A stretch of DNA of 64,000 bases from Phorcus lineatus (taxonomy: Eukaryota > Mollusca > Gastropoda > Trochida > Trochidae): assembly GCA_921293015.1 (NCBI GenBank), contig OV121092.1, positions 12,282,001 through 12,346,000 on the forward strand, given 5' to 3'. The position numbers were made by a program, and so were the translations under genes. Positions 13,249-26,727 of the stretch are shown piece by piece. Under the pieces are notes generated by a model. That model did no database searches, was not told the DNA's origin, and worked only from the letters and a program-made list of their open reading frames with translations. How positions within the stretch are numbered: the stretch's first letter is position 1; each line of letters starts with the position of its first letter.

Positions 13249-16200
13249 CATCCTGCAGAGTCTCGTCTGTTGAAACACCAGCAGTCTGCTTAGTTGTGTG
13301 TACACTGTTCTCATTAGGAACGGGTTCGGTTCTAGCTGGGGAAGTTGTTGCTGGTCAAAATAAAAGATCATTGAAAAATCAAACAATACAAATATGGTGA
13401 CGTCATGCTTTGCATAACGCCGCATCCATACCCCGTATTCCTATATATATTGCTTAATATCTTACTAGTCATTTGGGCGTTGATAGATCTTCGTTAAGTT
13501 TTATGTAAAATAAGCAGAAATGTTTCATATTTAAATAAAGTGCCAAGCCTCTAATCCTAAGCGACAAGGCTGAATAAGATGTGACAGAGTGTCATCACAG
13601 ATAAACCGTATTACTTCCAAAATCATTTTCGATTAAATATCTCCCGGAAAGTCTATGCATGGGTTTATATATCAAACTATTTTGCCAGCTTTTGCATGAA
13701 CATCATGTCAGTCAAATTGGATACTACTTTCTTAACAATTTTGTTAAGTTTGGATCACTGATAACACGTGACACCCGTGTCAGTTCTTAAATTTTATTAA
13801 ACTTTATATTTAAAGCCACTAGAGCGCGTTTTCTTTGGGAATTAAATCGATCGCGCGGAAGTGAATAACATATTACAGAATGCAAGAGAAAAAAGTTCCC
13901 AAAACTAAAAGCCGTGAAAACATATCATAGTGACTTTGTATTGATGTCCTGATATCCAAAATATTCAGAGATTTTTGTTCATGTGTTAATATCTGCAGCA
14001 GGTTGAGTAGAAATACCTACGTGTCACAGTGGTCGGGACGGTAGTGGTTGCCAGGCAGATGTCTTTATCGCAATCTGCAATGAAAATATAACGAAACGGT
14101 AAATCATTTGATTTAAACGTTCCATCATAATAAACATAATGTGAAACTTTAATTCAATTTAACATTACATTCAAATGTATACTCTCGGGAAAAAGGTTAA
14201 GCAATCACTCGTTTTTTTCTCAACATAAGCAATCTGATAAGAAAAAAGAAAAATCTGTGTTTCAATAATCAATTGTATTTCATGATGGAAATATTATCCA
14301 ACTGTTTAACAAAGAACAACCCATTCCAATATTTTGACATCTCTACAATTATTACTTCAGTACAAATATCAAAACATGTTCACATCATCCCATTGTAGTT
14401 TTGATTTGAATTTTGGCGGTCGCTTAACTTTTTTCCGGGTAAGGATATATGGCTCTACAACTGGTTTCACTGACTCTAGCCATCTTTCGAATTAAACACG
14501 TACAGAGTCTTACCAAAAAAACAAACAAAAACACTTTTCCGGCGGTAGAGACATTTGACGAATCAGAAAGCTCGCCACGTGACCCCGAGTGCATTTTAAA
14601 AGCTGAACATCGCATACGCTAATGTGTCGGATGATTTAAAGCTCTTCGAGGAATTTAGGGTCATTTCAATGGTCACCGAATTATCATCCGATTCGATCCA
14701 ACATTATAATAAATATATAATGATTAATTTCAAATCAGATTGTGTATTGAACCTTTGAATTCACAAATGTATTGGATAGGGGTGCCACAGACGGCGTCGT
14801 TCCACTTGTACATATGACTGGGGTAGGAGTACCAGGCCTGGGCACAGTTCTCGCTGTCCATGTAATTATTGGGTTCCCCTTTAGACCAGATTTCCTCATC
14901 AACCTCGGTACCATCATCGTACACAAAAGTGTTCGTAGCAAAATTTCTTTCTGCCGCGGCCCAAAAGCTTTTCCCTGTTACAACAAATAATACAATTAAC
15001 TGTCATTCTTTCTTGCTAAATCAGCGTAATTGAATACGCTGATCCAGCTCCTTCCATATACCCTGATATCCTTTAGGCCAAAAGCCAATGAGACGACTCG
15101 CATGGATGGAAAACCACGTTAAGTTCAAAAGAGTAGCTTCAAGCTCCTTGGATAACGACATTTCGTTAGCTTAAACAATAACAGGTGCGCACAGCCATGA
15201 ACATCAAGCCGCCAGCCGTAGGAGGGATTTGATACGAAGGAGATCAGGGTATATGGAAGGAGTTCGATTACGCTGATGAAGCAGGATGTTCTTTCTTTTG
15301 GTCTCATATCATTTCAATGGATAGGCGAAGGAACAAAATATTATTGGTTTATTGATTCGTATGGTTTAAATCAAAATCAATATAGCCTTTTCTATTAACC
15401 CCTCATTATTACTAAGAATACTGACCATGATAGATTATTCAAAATCTAATCACATTGAAGGAGTGCTGCTCCGGATTTCGGAGGTCAACGGTCAGTCAGG
15501 TAGTCCTAGTCAAACATGACAACGTAGCGCAATCTCATTAAAACCAGTGCAGGACATTTTTTTATTTTGTTCCAATGAGATTAAATTGCTGCGGCTGGGC
15601 AGCATGGATTAATAGGTAGAAAATTTGAAAACACACTCAATATGAATGGAAATGAAGATTATTATCTTTTTATAAACAGGATACAGGACGTGTTAGCGGC
15701 TGCTAACCATCCGTTTCACTCTTGATCGATTTCATTTGTAAATGATCCATTGCCTCACACCAGTAATCGAATTTCTGGATTAAAAAGCAGCGAAGAGATA
15801 TGTTTTTGGTTCATATCACCATATTGTATACAGTATTTTATTTTAGCACTGTGCAGTTCCAAACACAACATCCTTCAGACCGTCTACATTACTCTGAATC
15901 TCATATTGTTTCAGACGGATGCCTTTTACTCTAATCGTTCGCTTACTACACATTATGTAAATAAGACAACATTAAATTTGACTTAACAAAACTTACATTT
16001 TCCGTAAGGCAGGTTTTCAACATACGCAAATAAGTCCTTGTATTTAACCTCTCGGTTTAGACGAGCAAGTTTTCCTCCGATCGCATCGCACGATGACCTG
16101 GCGTCCTCGTAGTTCGCAGTTTGCTCGCTGATAAAGAAACAGGTATCACCACCAAAGTACAGTCTGTCATTGGTGCAGTGGAGCGTGTCCGGTTTGTAAA

Positions 16201-19200
16201 CTGAAATAAGTATTAAACGTGACTTTCAGTAATTCTAGGTATAATTTGAGTGATTGTTTTATTTTTCAAGTACGCCTACTAATTCCCAAACAACCGAGTA
16301 TCCGACCTCACATATGAACTGATTGAAGCTATGATTAAGAAATAATTTCACACGGATTCAAAAGCAATTACTCTATTGATTGCAAAACTGAGCAACTGAG
16401 AGCACATACCCTATTTCCGCATTACGTTCGCATGGGTATAAAAAGTCATAATCAGCCGATGCATTTAATGGCCGATGTGATAGCTCCAAAGACCGAGCAA
16501 CCGTCACATGAGGGGAAGAAAGGTTATGTACCGTGAACGTATCACTCTCACCCAAATATCCTAAACACATTGCAAATTTCGAGCTTGTAGCTTAATAAGC
16601 CGCTATCTTATTGTGTGTAACGTTATAAGCCGAAATCTTATTGCGTGTAACGTTATACGACTCAATCTTATCGTATGTAACGTTATAGGACGCAATCTTA
16701 TCGAGTGTAACGTTATCACCGCGCACTCAATCAGCACTGGTAATCAATGTTGTCATTTGGAGCGACTGTTACCAAAAAAAACCACATTTTAAAGCTTATT
16801 TGTTGTTCTTACAGAAACAATATAAAGGTAGAATGTCGCAATTATGATCGAAAACCGGACAGTGGCGCGCGTCAAATAGTCAAACGTAATTTTGGAGACT
16901 TATATAAAACAGCCAGGAGGGCAGTTAGGAGTTGATAATGTTTGTTAGGTTATATACCTTGTATCGATGTGTATTGGACGTGATATCTACACCTCTGTGC
17001 ATTTAAAAGGTTGTTTTTAGATTTTTACCAATAATTGTCTTATATATGTCTTTTGGACATGAAATGTAAAGATGTTTTGAATTTAGGTCACTACATATGA
17101 CATTTAGGTTCGTATCAAAGGTAAATACTATATTATGAAAATCACGGATTGGCTCTTTAATGCCCGTAAATCGACGTACAAAATCTCTGTCAATACAGCA
17201 GTTTTGGCAAATCATTAGTGTCCAGAGGTCAAAATTCGCTTTAAAAATCATCTCAAATTATCAAACTTATCAACATATGACATATTTGTTCCCATGTAAA
17301 AAATCAATGTGCCTGTGCTGATTCCTTTCTCTGAGATTTGAACTGAAATATTTTATTCGAACTTTCTGGAAATCGGAATTTCAAAAATATGCCCCTTCTG
17401 TCTACATCGAATTCATCAAGCCAAAATTTAAATTATTGAACGAGAGACAAGAAGATTCCAAGTAAGTTTAAGAATGGCTAATTTACTCACAGACAATAGT
17501 GATTCATTGTCAGTTATACTGAAGATAATTTTTGACGTCCAAACAAAACATAAATTACATGATATTTGCACTACGATACATTGGTATGTGAACAAACTTT
17601 TGGTATGCAGCGGTACAAATATCAATCACATAATACATTACCATTTATAGACAAAATGACAAGAAGACCAGAATTTACAGAACATGCCAACAGTTCAACC
17701 ATTTAGAATCACTGGTTATAAATACTAATGTTTGGCAAGTTTGTTGATTCGTCAATAGAGTTACTTTTGATATAAAGATTATCTATTTAAATAGGTCATT
17801 TTTTCTATTAGGGAAAAATAAAATAATAAAAATCACATAGAATGAACATTGCAATATCTCAATTTAGAAAAAAATGGTTATCTTACAACTATTTATACCC
17901 ATGATGACAACTATGGTGAATATACCTATTTGTTCTTTAAGTACAAACTGATTTTCTATATTATACTATTATATATTATATTTTATTTTCTAATATTATG
18001 CAGACAAAATTTTGGTTTATGTTCAATTTCCGAACACTGTCTTGTAAACAAGCGTTTTCAAACAGAAAATCTTTGAAACAGAGGATTCCTTTCAATGTCC
18101 AGTCAGGGTAAAATATGACTATTGTACCGCTCATCTTACTTCATAATTCCAAGACTATTTGGTTGGTATATACTTCTTGTGGATAAGCTTGAAACTCTAA
18201 TCAGGGTGATTAGGTATACACAAAACCGAGAAGCCTGAAAAGTCTGTCATGGTTTCATTGGGGCAGATTTGAAATTATTACGGGTGAAGTAAAGTCGTTT
18301 GAGGCCGAAAAAAATCCAGTTTCATTTGATTGAGTTTTTTTTAGACCAGCCTGAAATAACTGTAAGACTCTGTTTGTAGTAGAGTCACCCGAGACTACCG
18401 ACAAGGTGAATTATGCGTAGTCATCATTTTAAAAGGAATTGTATAGAAATTGAACTTTAAGAACATATTCAACGTCTACATACCGTCAACGTCTTGGCAG
18501 GAACACTCTGAAAGCAAAAAGAGCCACATGATGATATAAAAACTCATTTCCGGAAAAATGTGCTTGAATATCTATATCTTCCAACAAATAAAATTCAGTC
18601 ACATTTTATGATGGTAAAACCTGATGACATCACATAGCCATGAACCTGTTAACGTAAACGTTTTTTAAAATCCACTTCATATCTAATTCATATACTTCAA
18701 GCAAAGAATATCCCGAATATTGTATGGTGAAGTTTCTTGTTTGTGAGTATATTCGTTTCATGTCAGTTCATTTTTCCTTATTCACATTATCAATTATATG
18801 TTATTTTATTAATATATATTATCTATATTTTGTCGTTTGAAATACAAAACATCAAAACGTGTAGATTATCATCAAAATATTACCGGCAAGAACTGACTTG
18901 TCTGAAGGTACTCAGATGAGATTCTGTCGTTATTGATAATCTAAAAATGTAAAGTTAGATTTTAGATATGAAAACATCAATGCAAGATTTACATAAAAAT
19001 GAAATAACATATGAGTTTAACTATTTTTCTTTTCCTTCTATGAAATTACAATTAAAAAATACCTTGACTTTGACAGAGAAAGTTTATTTCAACCCCACAG
19101 TCGTAATCCATCCACCCATAAGAGTGCTGTGCGACGCAGAATTCGTCATCATTGCTGGGTTCCCCAGAATTCCAGAAGGATTCACTCACTGGATCTCCGT

Positions 19201-20611
19201 TTGATTTATGCACGTAAACGTCTAGTGTGGAGTCGTATATGATGTCAAGCCAAGTGAAGGTGTGAGGATTAAACTCTGAAAGTTTTCAAACAAAGAAGTA
19301 ATGTTTTGTTTTATATTATATACTTCCATGAAAAAAACATCTCTGGGGATACCAATATCCATTCTCATTCTGTAAGGTACTGTACCATGTATGATTAACA
19401 TTTTCATTTGTTCAGATTTACCCAACTAAAAAGAAGTGTATGCATAGTACAGTTTCTTTTGAGGGTAAACTATCTAATTGTATGTTGTCCTAAGATATGC
19501 AGTCAGATCAATGACAGTGTTTCGAGGAAAAATTTTAAATATTGGCGCTACCCAGATACGATTACTTAGGGTAATTACCCTAGGGTACTGCAGTAATTAC
19601 CCTACGCTAACTAATCATAGATAAATCGTTGAATTATTAATGTACTCATTCAAATGAAAATGCACAGGTATATTATTTTGAAGCTAGTTATTTGAATGAC
19701 GTTTTAATATACATATTCTAGATCCCCTAGGTTTTCTCAGTTTTTTATTATTCGCTTCCTTTACAGGCTACACGTAACACATGTTGATGTATTTTTTCAT
19801 AAATTTCATCAGAATGGCATTTCACACTGTTGTATAGACCTGATATATATTCTAAAATATCAGACGCTAATAGCCTTCCAGTTCATCGATTGAATGCTGA
19901 CATTTTTACGTGTTTGGTGACCTAGGCTGTCTATTTCTATGACAGTTCTGAAGTTAAGAAATGCTGTTTGATTTGGTTTCAAAGTCGTAATTTAGGCATT
20001 TTCTTGACATGAAAACGATGTGCAATAGATACATGTAGGCGTAACTTTTACATGTGTTTATTGCCGATATTTTCGTATTTTAAATACATTACTGAAATAA
20101 TGACATTCTTTTTCTTCACACGTAAAATGCAAAATACATACACGGCGATACACGTCTTTTGAATGCTTATATTGCGGAATAAATCCACCGATTTGCAAGA
20201 AAAAGTAATCATCTACTTTTATTTTACTTTTCGAAGTGTTATAGTGATTTGATAGCAACACATAAATCTATTCATCGTTATTAGAACACCGAAACATATA
20301 CTGAATAAACTGAATTTAAAACTTTTAAAAAATATAAATGTGTCAGTGCGTTCCTTTTCTTTGAGTATATATTATAACAATACACCATATTACTTACTGG
20401 TAGAAAGGAACATGGAAACTGTGTCATGTTTATCTTTCGAGTCCACACGGGCCAATGTCATACCGTTTTCATTACATCGTTTTTGAGCAGAGTACCATGA
20501 TGCTGTCTCTTTGCTGAGAATGTAGCAGGTTTCGTTTAACCTAACATGGCCGCCAGAACAGTCGGTGAGACCTGGAACAGAAATGAGAGTTCCATTCTAC
20601 TACGAATGCTT

Positions 20612-20650
<39 letters not shown>

Positions 20651-20743
20651 AACTACTACTACTACTACTACTATTTCTACTACTACTACTACTACTACTA
20701 CTACTATTACTACTACTACTACTACTATTACTACTACTACTAT

Positions 20744-20775
<32 letters not shown>

Positions 20776-23700
20776 TGACGGCTGCTACATTTACGACTAA
20801 TTCTATTACCACTACTACAAAAAATAAAAAAAATACTGCTGCTAAATCAGCGTACATGAATCCGCTTTCCTTCCTTCCTAATAACCTGATCCATTTCAAG
20901 CCAAAACCCTCTTTTCTAGCTATCTAGCCAACCAATGGGACGGCTCGCATTCAGCAAAAGCGGCACAACCCGGATGAGAAAAATCCGTTGAGTTCAAGCT
21001 ACTATGTTCAAGCTCCATTTCAACCTCATTTCATTGGCTGAAAAATTACAGATGAGCATAGCCATGAATATCAAGTCGCCAGTTATACGAGGGATTAAGC
21101 CCGAAAGAGATCAGGGTATTAGGAAGGAGCGAGAGCGGATTTAAATACGCTGAAATAACAGGATGCTGCTGCTGTTACTACTACTAATACCACTACTACT
21201 ACTACTACTAGTACTACTACTTCTACTACTACTACTACTACTACCACACCACTGAGTCTAGTCCTTCTACTATTACTTCCACTCTTACTACTGTTGTTAC
21301 TGCTTTTTCTCGTTCTATTACTACTGCTACTGCTGCTGCTACCAATACTACTACTACTACTGCCGATACCATCTCTACAACTTATAATAATACTGATACT
21401 TTAAAACAATGAGTAAAACGTAATCAACAAATATAACTCGTCAAGTACAAAATTAGCCGTTAGACGTAAAATATCTCTTATTTATCTTTTATAAAGAAGT
21501 CTTTACTTTTCAAATGCGAAGCGTGTCTGCGAATATGTTTACTCTTTTATCAGGTGACATGTATGGAATACCAAAATGCAATGTAAGTTTTAAAATAGAC
21601 ACATAGCAAAGAAACATATAAACAGTTTTGAGGACATTCAGTTAAAGATATCAATATAGTCATATAGTGAAGAGTAGCAATACATACATGAGAAAAAGGT
21701 AAATATTTGGTAACCTGAGCAATGGCCACTGGACTTGATTTGATATCAATACATAGTAATTACGTTGCCTGGTTTGGACAATGATGATTTGCAATGAAAT
21801 TATTAACAAAACAATTAGCTACATTGAAGTAGTAGATGTAATCATTTAAATACATTTGATATTCGGGGGATTGAACCAATGATAAGGGCAAAGGGAAACT
21901 TTCATTGAAGAAGTAGATGTAATCAATTAAATACATTTGATATAGGAAGACTGAACCAATAATTTGGTACGAAGACCCTTACATTGAAGTGGTTGATGTA
22001 ATCAATTAAATACATTTGATATACGAGGACTGAACCAATGACTTGGACGAATAGACACTTACATTGAAGTGGTTGATATAATCAATTAAATACATTTGAT
22101 ATACGAGGACTGAACCAATGACTTGGACGAATAGACACTTACATTGAATTGGTTTCAATAATCAATTAAATACATTTGATATACGAGGACTGAACCAATG
22201 ACTTGGACGAATAGACACTTACATTGAAGGGTTGATATAATCAATTAATAATTTGATCTTCAGAGGACTGACCCAATAAGTTGGTAAGCATAGACCCCTT
22301 CATTGAAGTGGTTGATATAATCAATTAAATACATTTGATATTCAGTTGATAAACAGTGATCGATACAAAAATGAATAAAATGAAAGATGCTTAAGGACTT
22401 TAGCAGATATCAATGATAATAAATCTGGCAATGAATAGTGTACAATAGTTACATTTGAATCTACATTACGTAGCTCAAATATTATTATGATAATCAAAGC
22501 TGTCAAGTAGTGGAATTGTGTTTCGTGTGACTAAAATTATTTTTTTGGATTTATTCACCCGCTTAATGAAGGACATTTCTTGTAAAATATTTGAATTATT
22601 CTTTTGAGCATGTTTATGGAATGATACCTTTTTATTTTCAATCATAATTTTATCAAGACACAATGCAAACCCTTCATGACAATTGCATCAAGTCATATTC
22701 ATTTTCACGCGAGAAGCTCTGTCGTAAAACATAGTGGTTTCAGTGGAGACAACTTTCTTAGAAATCTTTTAGAACACTATCACTATTTTTAAGAACGCCA
22801 ATTTGTTACATGACCATTACACATATTTTTAGTGGCTGCACTCAAAGCAACTGTAAAAATTAAAATAGATTCAACTTGGAAATATTCCCTATAAGATTTT
22901 GTCACGGATTCCAGTTCGTAAGTTCCGCGAGTGGGGAAAGCTTATAGAATTGGCGACAAAGGTCAATCAAGTTGACCAGGTCCGCACATCCCGCGTTTTG
23001 GTTTATATTCGTCCGTGTAAAGTAAGCACATTCGATGCATTTGATTTAAAATATGATGCAAAATTAGTAGTGTATTCCTGGACAATATATGTAAAGATAA
23101 GTTTTATTTACTTCAAGAACTGAGCAGACCGCAGACATACAGGTATTTTAAAGTTTTCTTTTTCTCGTGAGTCCACATCGGACAATGGACACTTCCTCAT
23201 TATAGGTAAATATTATAGTGAAGGATATATTCTATAGATTTTTTCTACAAATGTAATTGGTTCATGATAGAATATCCATGCTACACATATGATAAAATTT
23301 GCAAAAGGAATGCAGCCAAATCGCGATACCTAATCTCTTGCGACACGTCATCCTGCTAAATCAGCGTAATTGAATTCGCTGATGCAGCTTTTTCTTTTAC
23401 CCTGATCTCTTTCGAGCAAAATCCCTCGTACGGCTGGCGCGGCTTGATGTTCGTGGCTGTGCTCACCTGTTATTGTTTGAGCCAATGAAATGTCTTTATC
23501 CAAGAAGCTTTAAACTACTATTTTGAACTTAACGGAATTTTCCATCCGGGTTGTGCCGCTGTTGCTGGATGCGAGTCGTCTCATTTGCTGGTACGAGGCT
23601 TTTGGTCTAAAGGATATCAGGGTATATTGAAGGAGCTCGATCAGCAGATTCAATTACGCTGATGAAGCAGGATGGCAATATATTCCCGATAAAGAAGCAT

Positions 23701-24196
23701 TCAGTAATTACAATAAACTAAATATTAACATAATACGAATATCATGCTCTTCACAAACATTTGATTTTATACTAACGAATCACATAATGGTTTCTTCAAA
23801 TGTGTCATTGCGCTTTGAGCATGCACCTTTATAATGGATAAAACGTTTTATAAACACCCATTATATTTCTTACAAGTATCATTGCTGTCTGATCGGTTTA
23901 GGCATTACATCTTAAGTTAAAACAATTCATATTTCATACATAAAAGTAAACGAGAAAACGTCACTGCTTAACAAGAACTCGTAATAAGCTTATGGTCAAA
24001 AATATTATTGTAACGATTTGAATACAATCAAATCCTTCTTATGATATATGACATTGAAAAACAGCAACGCATTCAGATATTTGTTATATAAAAAGGAAAA
24101 GGTGAGAACTTTACCAGAAGAATCAAACCAATCGTATGCGTTCGATAACACCACGTTGGTACATATGAACGTGAGAAGGAGCAACATGGTTGACAT
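13249..24196 (-). CDS. Secreted two-domain C-type lectin (8 exons found, 3' end missing)
   Basis: Exons (minus strand): 24196-24115, 20571-20398, 19275-19063, 18507-18484, 16200-15997, 14974-14753, 14074-14021, 13350-13249. All splice sites are GT-AG and phases agree, giving 358 residues plus one base. Exon 1 encodes a signal peptide (MSTMLLLLTFICTNVVLSNA). Exons 2-3 form lectin domain 1, a long-form fold with six cysteines. Its sugar-site motifs are degenerate: EPS replaces EPN, and the WND position reads WMD. A 24-bp microexon adds a C-x-C linker. Exons 5-6 form lectin domain 2 with GEPNNYMDSENC and KWNDAVC. EPN plus WND predicts Ca2+-dependent mannose-type sugar binding. The last two exons encode a Thr-rich, probably O-glycosylated tail. 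No stop codon was found: exon 8 ends in a GT donor in phase 1. Probable role: extracellular pathogen recognition or mucus lectin (inference). Confidence 0.88.
15012..15286 (+). mobile_element. MITE family 1, copy 1
   Basis: Terminal inverted repeats: left CTTGCTAAATCAGCGTA, right TACGCTGATGAAGCAGGATG. It is non-coding and about 275 bp long. The interior shares blocks with the copies at 20838, 23349 and 31709 (AATGAGACGACTCGCAT, GCCATGAACATCAAGCC, GAGATCAGGGTAT). It lies in the lectin intron between exons 16200-15997 and 14974-14753. Confidence 0.85.
16588..16728. repeat. 30-bp minisatellite, about 4.5 copies
   Basis: A 30-bp unit with TGTAACGTTATA and AATCTTAT recurs at exact 30-bp spacing (GTAA at 16617, 16647, 16677 and 16707). 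It lies in a lectin intron, just upstream of TIR element copy 1. Confidence 0.9.
16743..17163 (+). mobile_element. TIR element family 2, copy 1 (left end truncated)
   Basis: It shares long stretches with 29074-29574 and 34969-35423, including CAATTATGATCGAAAACCGG and GGCTGTTTTA in reverse. The right end is TCACGGATTGGCTCTT, matching the family terminus TCACGGAGTGGCTCTT. The left terminus, about 50 bp, is missing. Non-coding. Confidence 0.8.
20607..20775. repeat. (TAC)n microsatellite
   Basis: About 55 near-perfect TAC/ACT triplets just upstream of lectin exon 2 (minus-strand sense). Long Tyr, Thr and Val readings across it are only translations of the repeat. A related interrupted tract resumes after the MITE at 21173. 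Confidence 0.95.
20838..21166 (+). mobile_element. MITE family 1, copy 2, inside a (TAC)n tract
   Basis: Left end CTGCTAAATCAGCGTAC; right end TACGCTGAAATAACAGGATG. The interior has GACGGCTCGCATTCAGCAA and GAAAGAGATCAGGGTATTAG, as in copy 4. TAC-type repeat lies on both sides, so the MITE appears to have inserted into the microsatellite. Confidence 0.85.
21173..21370. repeat. Interrupted (TAC)n microsatellite, right part
   Basis: Imperfect TAC/ACT/TGC triplets continue to about 21370, more decayed than the left tract. Confidence 0.85.
21371..21814. other. Intronic sequence, nothing seen
   Basis: AT-rich sequence in the first lectin intron; no supported feature. Confidence 0.5.
21815..22345. 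repeat. 80-bp minisatellite, about 6-7 copies
   Basis: An 80-bp unit with ATCAATTAAATACATTTGAT and GGACTGAACCAATGACTTGG; ATACGAGGAC recurs at 22021, 22101 and 22181. Central copies are nearly identical and outer copies more diverged, as expected for unequal exchange. It lies in the first lectin intron. Confidence 0.93.
23155..23215 (-). pseudogene. Possible decayed C-type lectin exon fragment
   Basis: On the minus strand, AATGAGGAAGTGTCCATTGT then CCGATGTGGACTCACGAG resembles lectin exon 2 (AATGAAAACGGTATGACATT then GGCCCGTGTGGACTCGAAAG), with an extra base that breaks the frame. The similarity is about 45 bp. It lies between exons 1 and 2, where a duplicated exon would be expected. Chance similarity cannot be excluded. 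Confidence 0.35.
23349..23674 (-). mobile_element. MITE family 1, copy 3 (best-preserved ends)
   Basis: Left end CATCCTGCTAAATCAGCGTA; right end TACGCTGATGAAGCAGGATG, an almost perfect 20-bp inverted repeat. The interior is in reverse orientation to copy 1 (CACCTGTTATTGTTTGAGCC; GGATGCGAGTCGTCTCATT). About 326 bp, non-coding, in the first lectin intron. Confidence 0.88.
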
Positions 24197-24232
24197 TGCT
24201 TCAGAAATGAAAGGGTGGAAGCAGTATATTTT

Positions 24233-24243
24233 ATTTATATATA
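24233..24243 (-). promoter_or_regulatory. TATA box of the lectin gene
   Basis: TATATATAAA on the minus strand lies about 40 bp upstream of the ATG at 24196. A start site about 30 bp downstream of it would leave a 5' UTR of only about 10 nt. The ATG context is GAAGCAATGTC, and a second in-frame ATG follows three codons later. Confidence 0.45.
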
Positions 24244-24299
24244 CAAGCTGGTGTTCAGTGGCGATAAATCATACCTAAGGAATCATAAATAAGGGTCAG

Positions 24300-26720
24300 T
24301 AACATTCTACATACACATGTCGTTCTAAGTTACATCAAGATTTTGATAAGCATCTGATGACCGCTTGTCACAAACTCGGAGATCATCACGATTACATGAT
24401 AACACATCTGCAAAATATGCAAAAAGTCGATGGAGTTAAGTCACGTACATGAATGAAATTATTCAAATGAAAGAAATTTCCAAATGAGCATTAAGCCTTT
24501 AAAACTTTGATAAAAGCACGATAACTTCAAAGATATTGACACCTTCTGTGTGATCATCATGTTTATTAATTACTACACTACAGGCTAATAGGCAATAAGG
24601 TCACATAGGGTGACCCTCTTCAAAGTGTTAGGATTCAATGGTTACCTTTGATGATAATGCTTTGATATATTGACGTGCACATCACCATCTTATGCTCTGT
24701 CAGGTATGATAACTTCGAATTTTACATTATTCATTCTGGTTGCCTTGTGAGTCCTGATCGGAGTCATAAGCACTCTTACGAAAAGGATTGTGATTTAATT
24801 GCAAAGTGGCAAAGTGACAAAGAAGAGTTTGTTGCAGTTACGCAATTGGTCGTAATAGATTGTAAACTAAACATTTACATGGACATGGTCTATCTACGTA
24901 GAAGTCGTATGAGATTCTACAGCAAATGATGATTGAAAAGATACACAGCAAAATGTTACGGGTTTCTTACGTATTCAAAGAAACAATAAACTCATTATTC
25001 TTGAAATGCAGGTTATCTGATGTGAAATACAATTTAACGTTTTGAAATATAATCCACCATATCCATATCCACCATTGTCAAAAATCAGTTTTCACAGCTG
25101 ACTTAGCGGCACTTGAACCCTGTTTGAAAGTTTAACGTCTAAAATGAAATTGAATGAGTAAACCGAAGTACAAAAATAATTCACAATCCAAAGTTGGTTT
25201 CGTTTTATCTAATATCTAAAACATATGAAATGCATTTCATGATTGACAATTGAGGCACATTTTCATATTTTATATTATAATGAATTTCGATTTATTTCAC
25301 TGTCCTGTATGTCTACTGTTGCTTTTTGGAGTGAGTGAGATTGGATTTAGCAATTTAGCTTTAGTCAAAGGGTGGAGCTTTATTTTTTTACTAATTTCAC
25401 TAATACTGTTACGAATGAATTTGTAATTTTAAAAATGTCCCCAGTCCAACCAGCAAAATATAAAAAGACAGTTTAATCAATCAAATAATAATCCTTAAGT
25501 GTTTAAGGTTACAATATCAAGCTAATACAAGCTATAATACAATATCAAATGAGTCACACTAAATAGCTAAATAAATATATTCACCAGTCCTTATGAATCA
25601 CACAGTTGATGAATGTAGAAAACAGTCAGTGGGTCTTGATAGGAGATAGATGAATACGGCTTGTAAAAGTATCCAAAAACAGTGGCACGGCAGATGATCG
25701 CAAAGTTGATTTTAAGAAGCAAGATGAGTAAGAGTTATTATGCCAGCCCATATATATATAGGTTAGATACCTTCCAGAATGTTCTTTAAAGTTCCACGAC
25801 AAACTCCAATCAGAAGTGTCTAACTCAAGCAATCAAGAAATAGATAGAACATTCTAGAATAGATGATTCTAAACACTGCCAGCTAAGACTATCAAAACAA
25901 TTGCAAGTGTGACCCACTAAACAATACAACAATGTTATACAATGTTAAACTTATAAAGAATCGCACACTCACCGCTTGAATTGACTGAAGCAGTCATAAA
26001 ATATTGAATAAGGAACACAGTACTGGTATAAATTTAATGAACATTTGCTGGAATACTGCCCAAATGACAAAGTAAAACAAGGAACATCATTACGTAGGCT
26101 ATGAAGAGAGCCCACAACAATGTTATGGCTACTTCTCCCAGTAGAGCCCAGTGAAGCCTCTTCAAGTACAAAAATGTATTGAATGATTTAGAACAACGCT
26201 GTTGCATGTCTGAGGCTTTCTTAGTGCGTAAATATGTAACCTGTAATGTAATATGTAAGTTGTATGGTAGATATAACATCTTTTTACCTCTTCAAAGACA
26301 ATGCTTATCTGATATTGTGAGATACTCGTTTTCTGTCTCAATCGATAATAGATAAACTTGGTAGTTTTCAAGAAAAGACAGATCTTTTTCAAATAAATAA
26401 TTTTCATTCTCTAAAGTCGATTTTAAGAATATCACGATATATTGATTCTTGAGAAATATTCAGAAAGCTAACAATAAGAACGTGAAAGTTTAACAACCAT
26501 ATATGTCTGAATATAGTGTATGAAATACAATAAAATCCTCGACAGCTAGACAATAGAGTACGAGTTCCATGTAAAGCTAAAAGAGAAGGGTAAACCTATT
26601 CAAACTGCACACTACGATAATAAATGTCCTTTTCGGAAAAGATAATACAGATCATTGTTAAAATACCGGCAAGTAAGCATAGATAAATAATGAAAAGCTT
26701 CAATTCTTTGATTAAACTAT
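24300..26720. other. Intergenic, no gene seen
   Basis: AT-rich sequence upstream of the lectin promoter. Open frames here are short, lack family motifs and are not supported by splice signals in phase. Confidence 0.5.
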
Positions 26721-26727
26721 TAATGTA

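Noticed and set aside
20546..20927. Poly-Tyr, poly-Thr and poly-Val open frames on both strands
   Set aside because: They are translations of the TAC/ACT microsatellite in different frames and have no independent coding evidence.
22899..23123. 74-codon open frame with KVNQVDQVRTSRVLVY
   Set aside because: No family recognised and it is antisense to the lectin intron without splice support.
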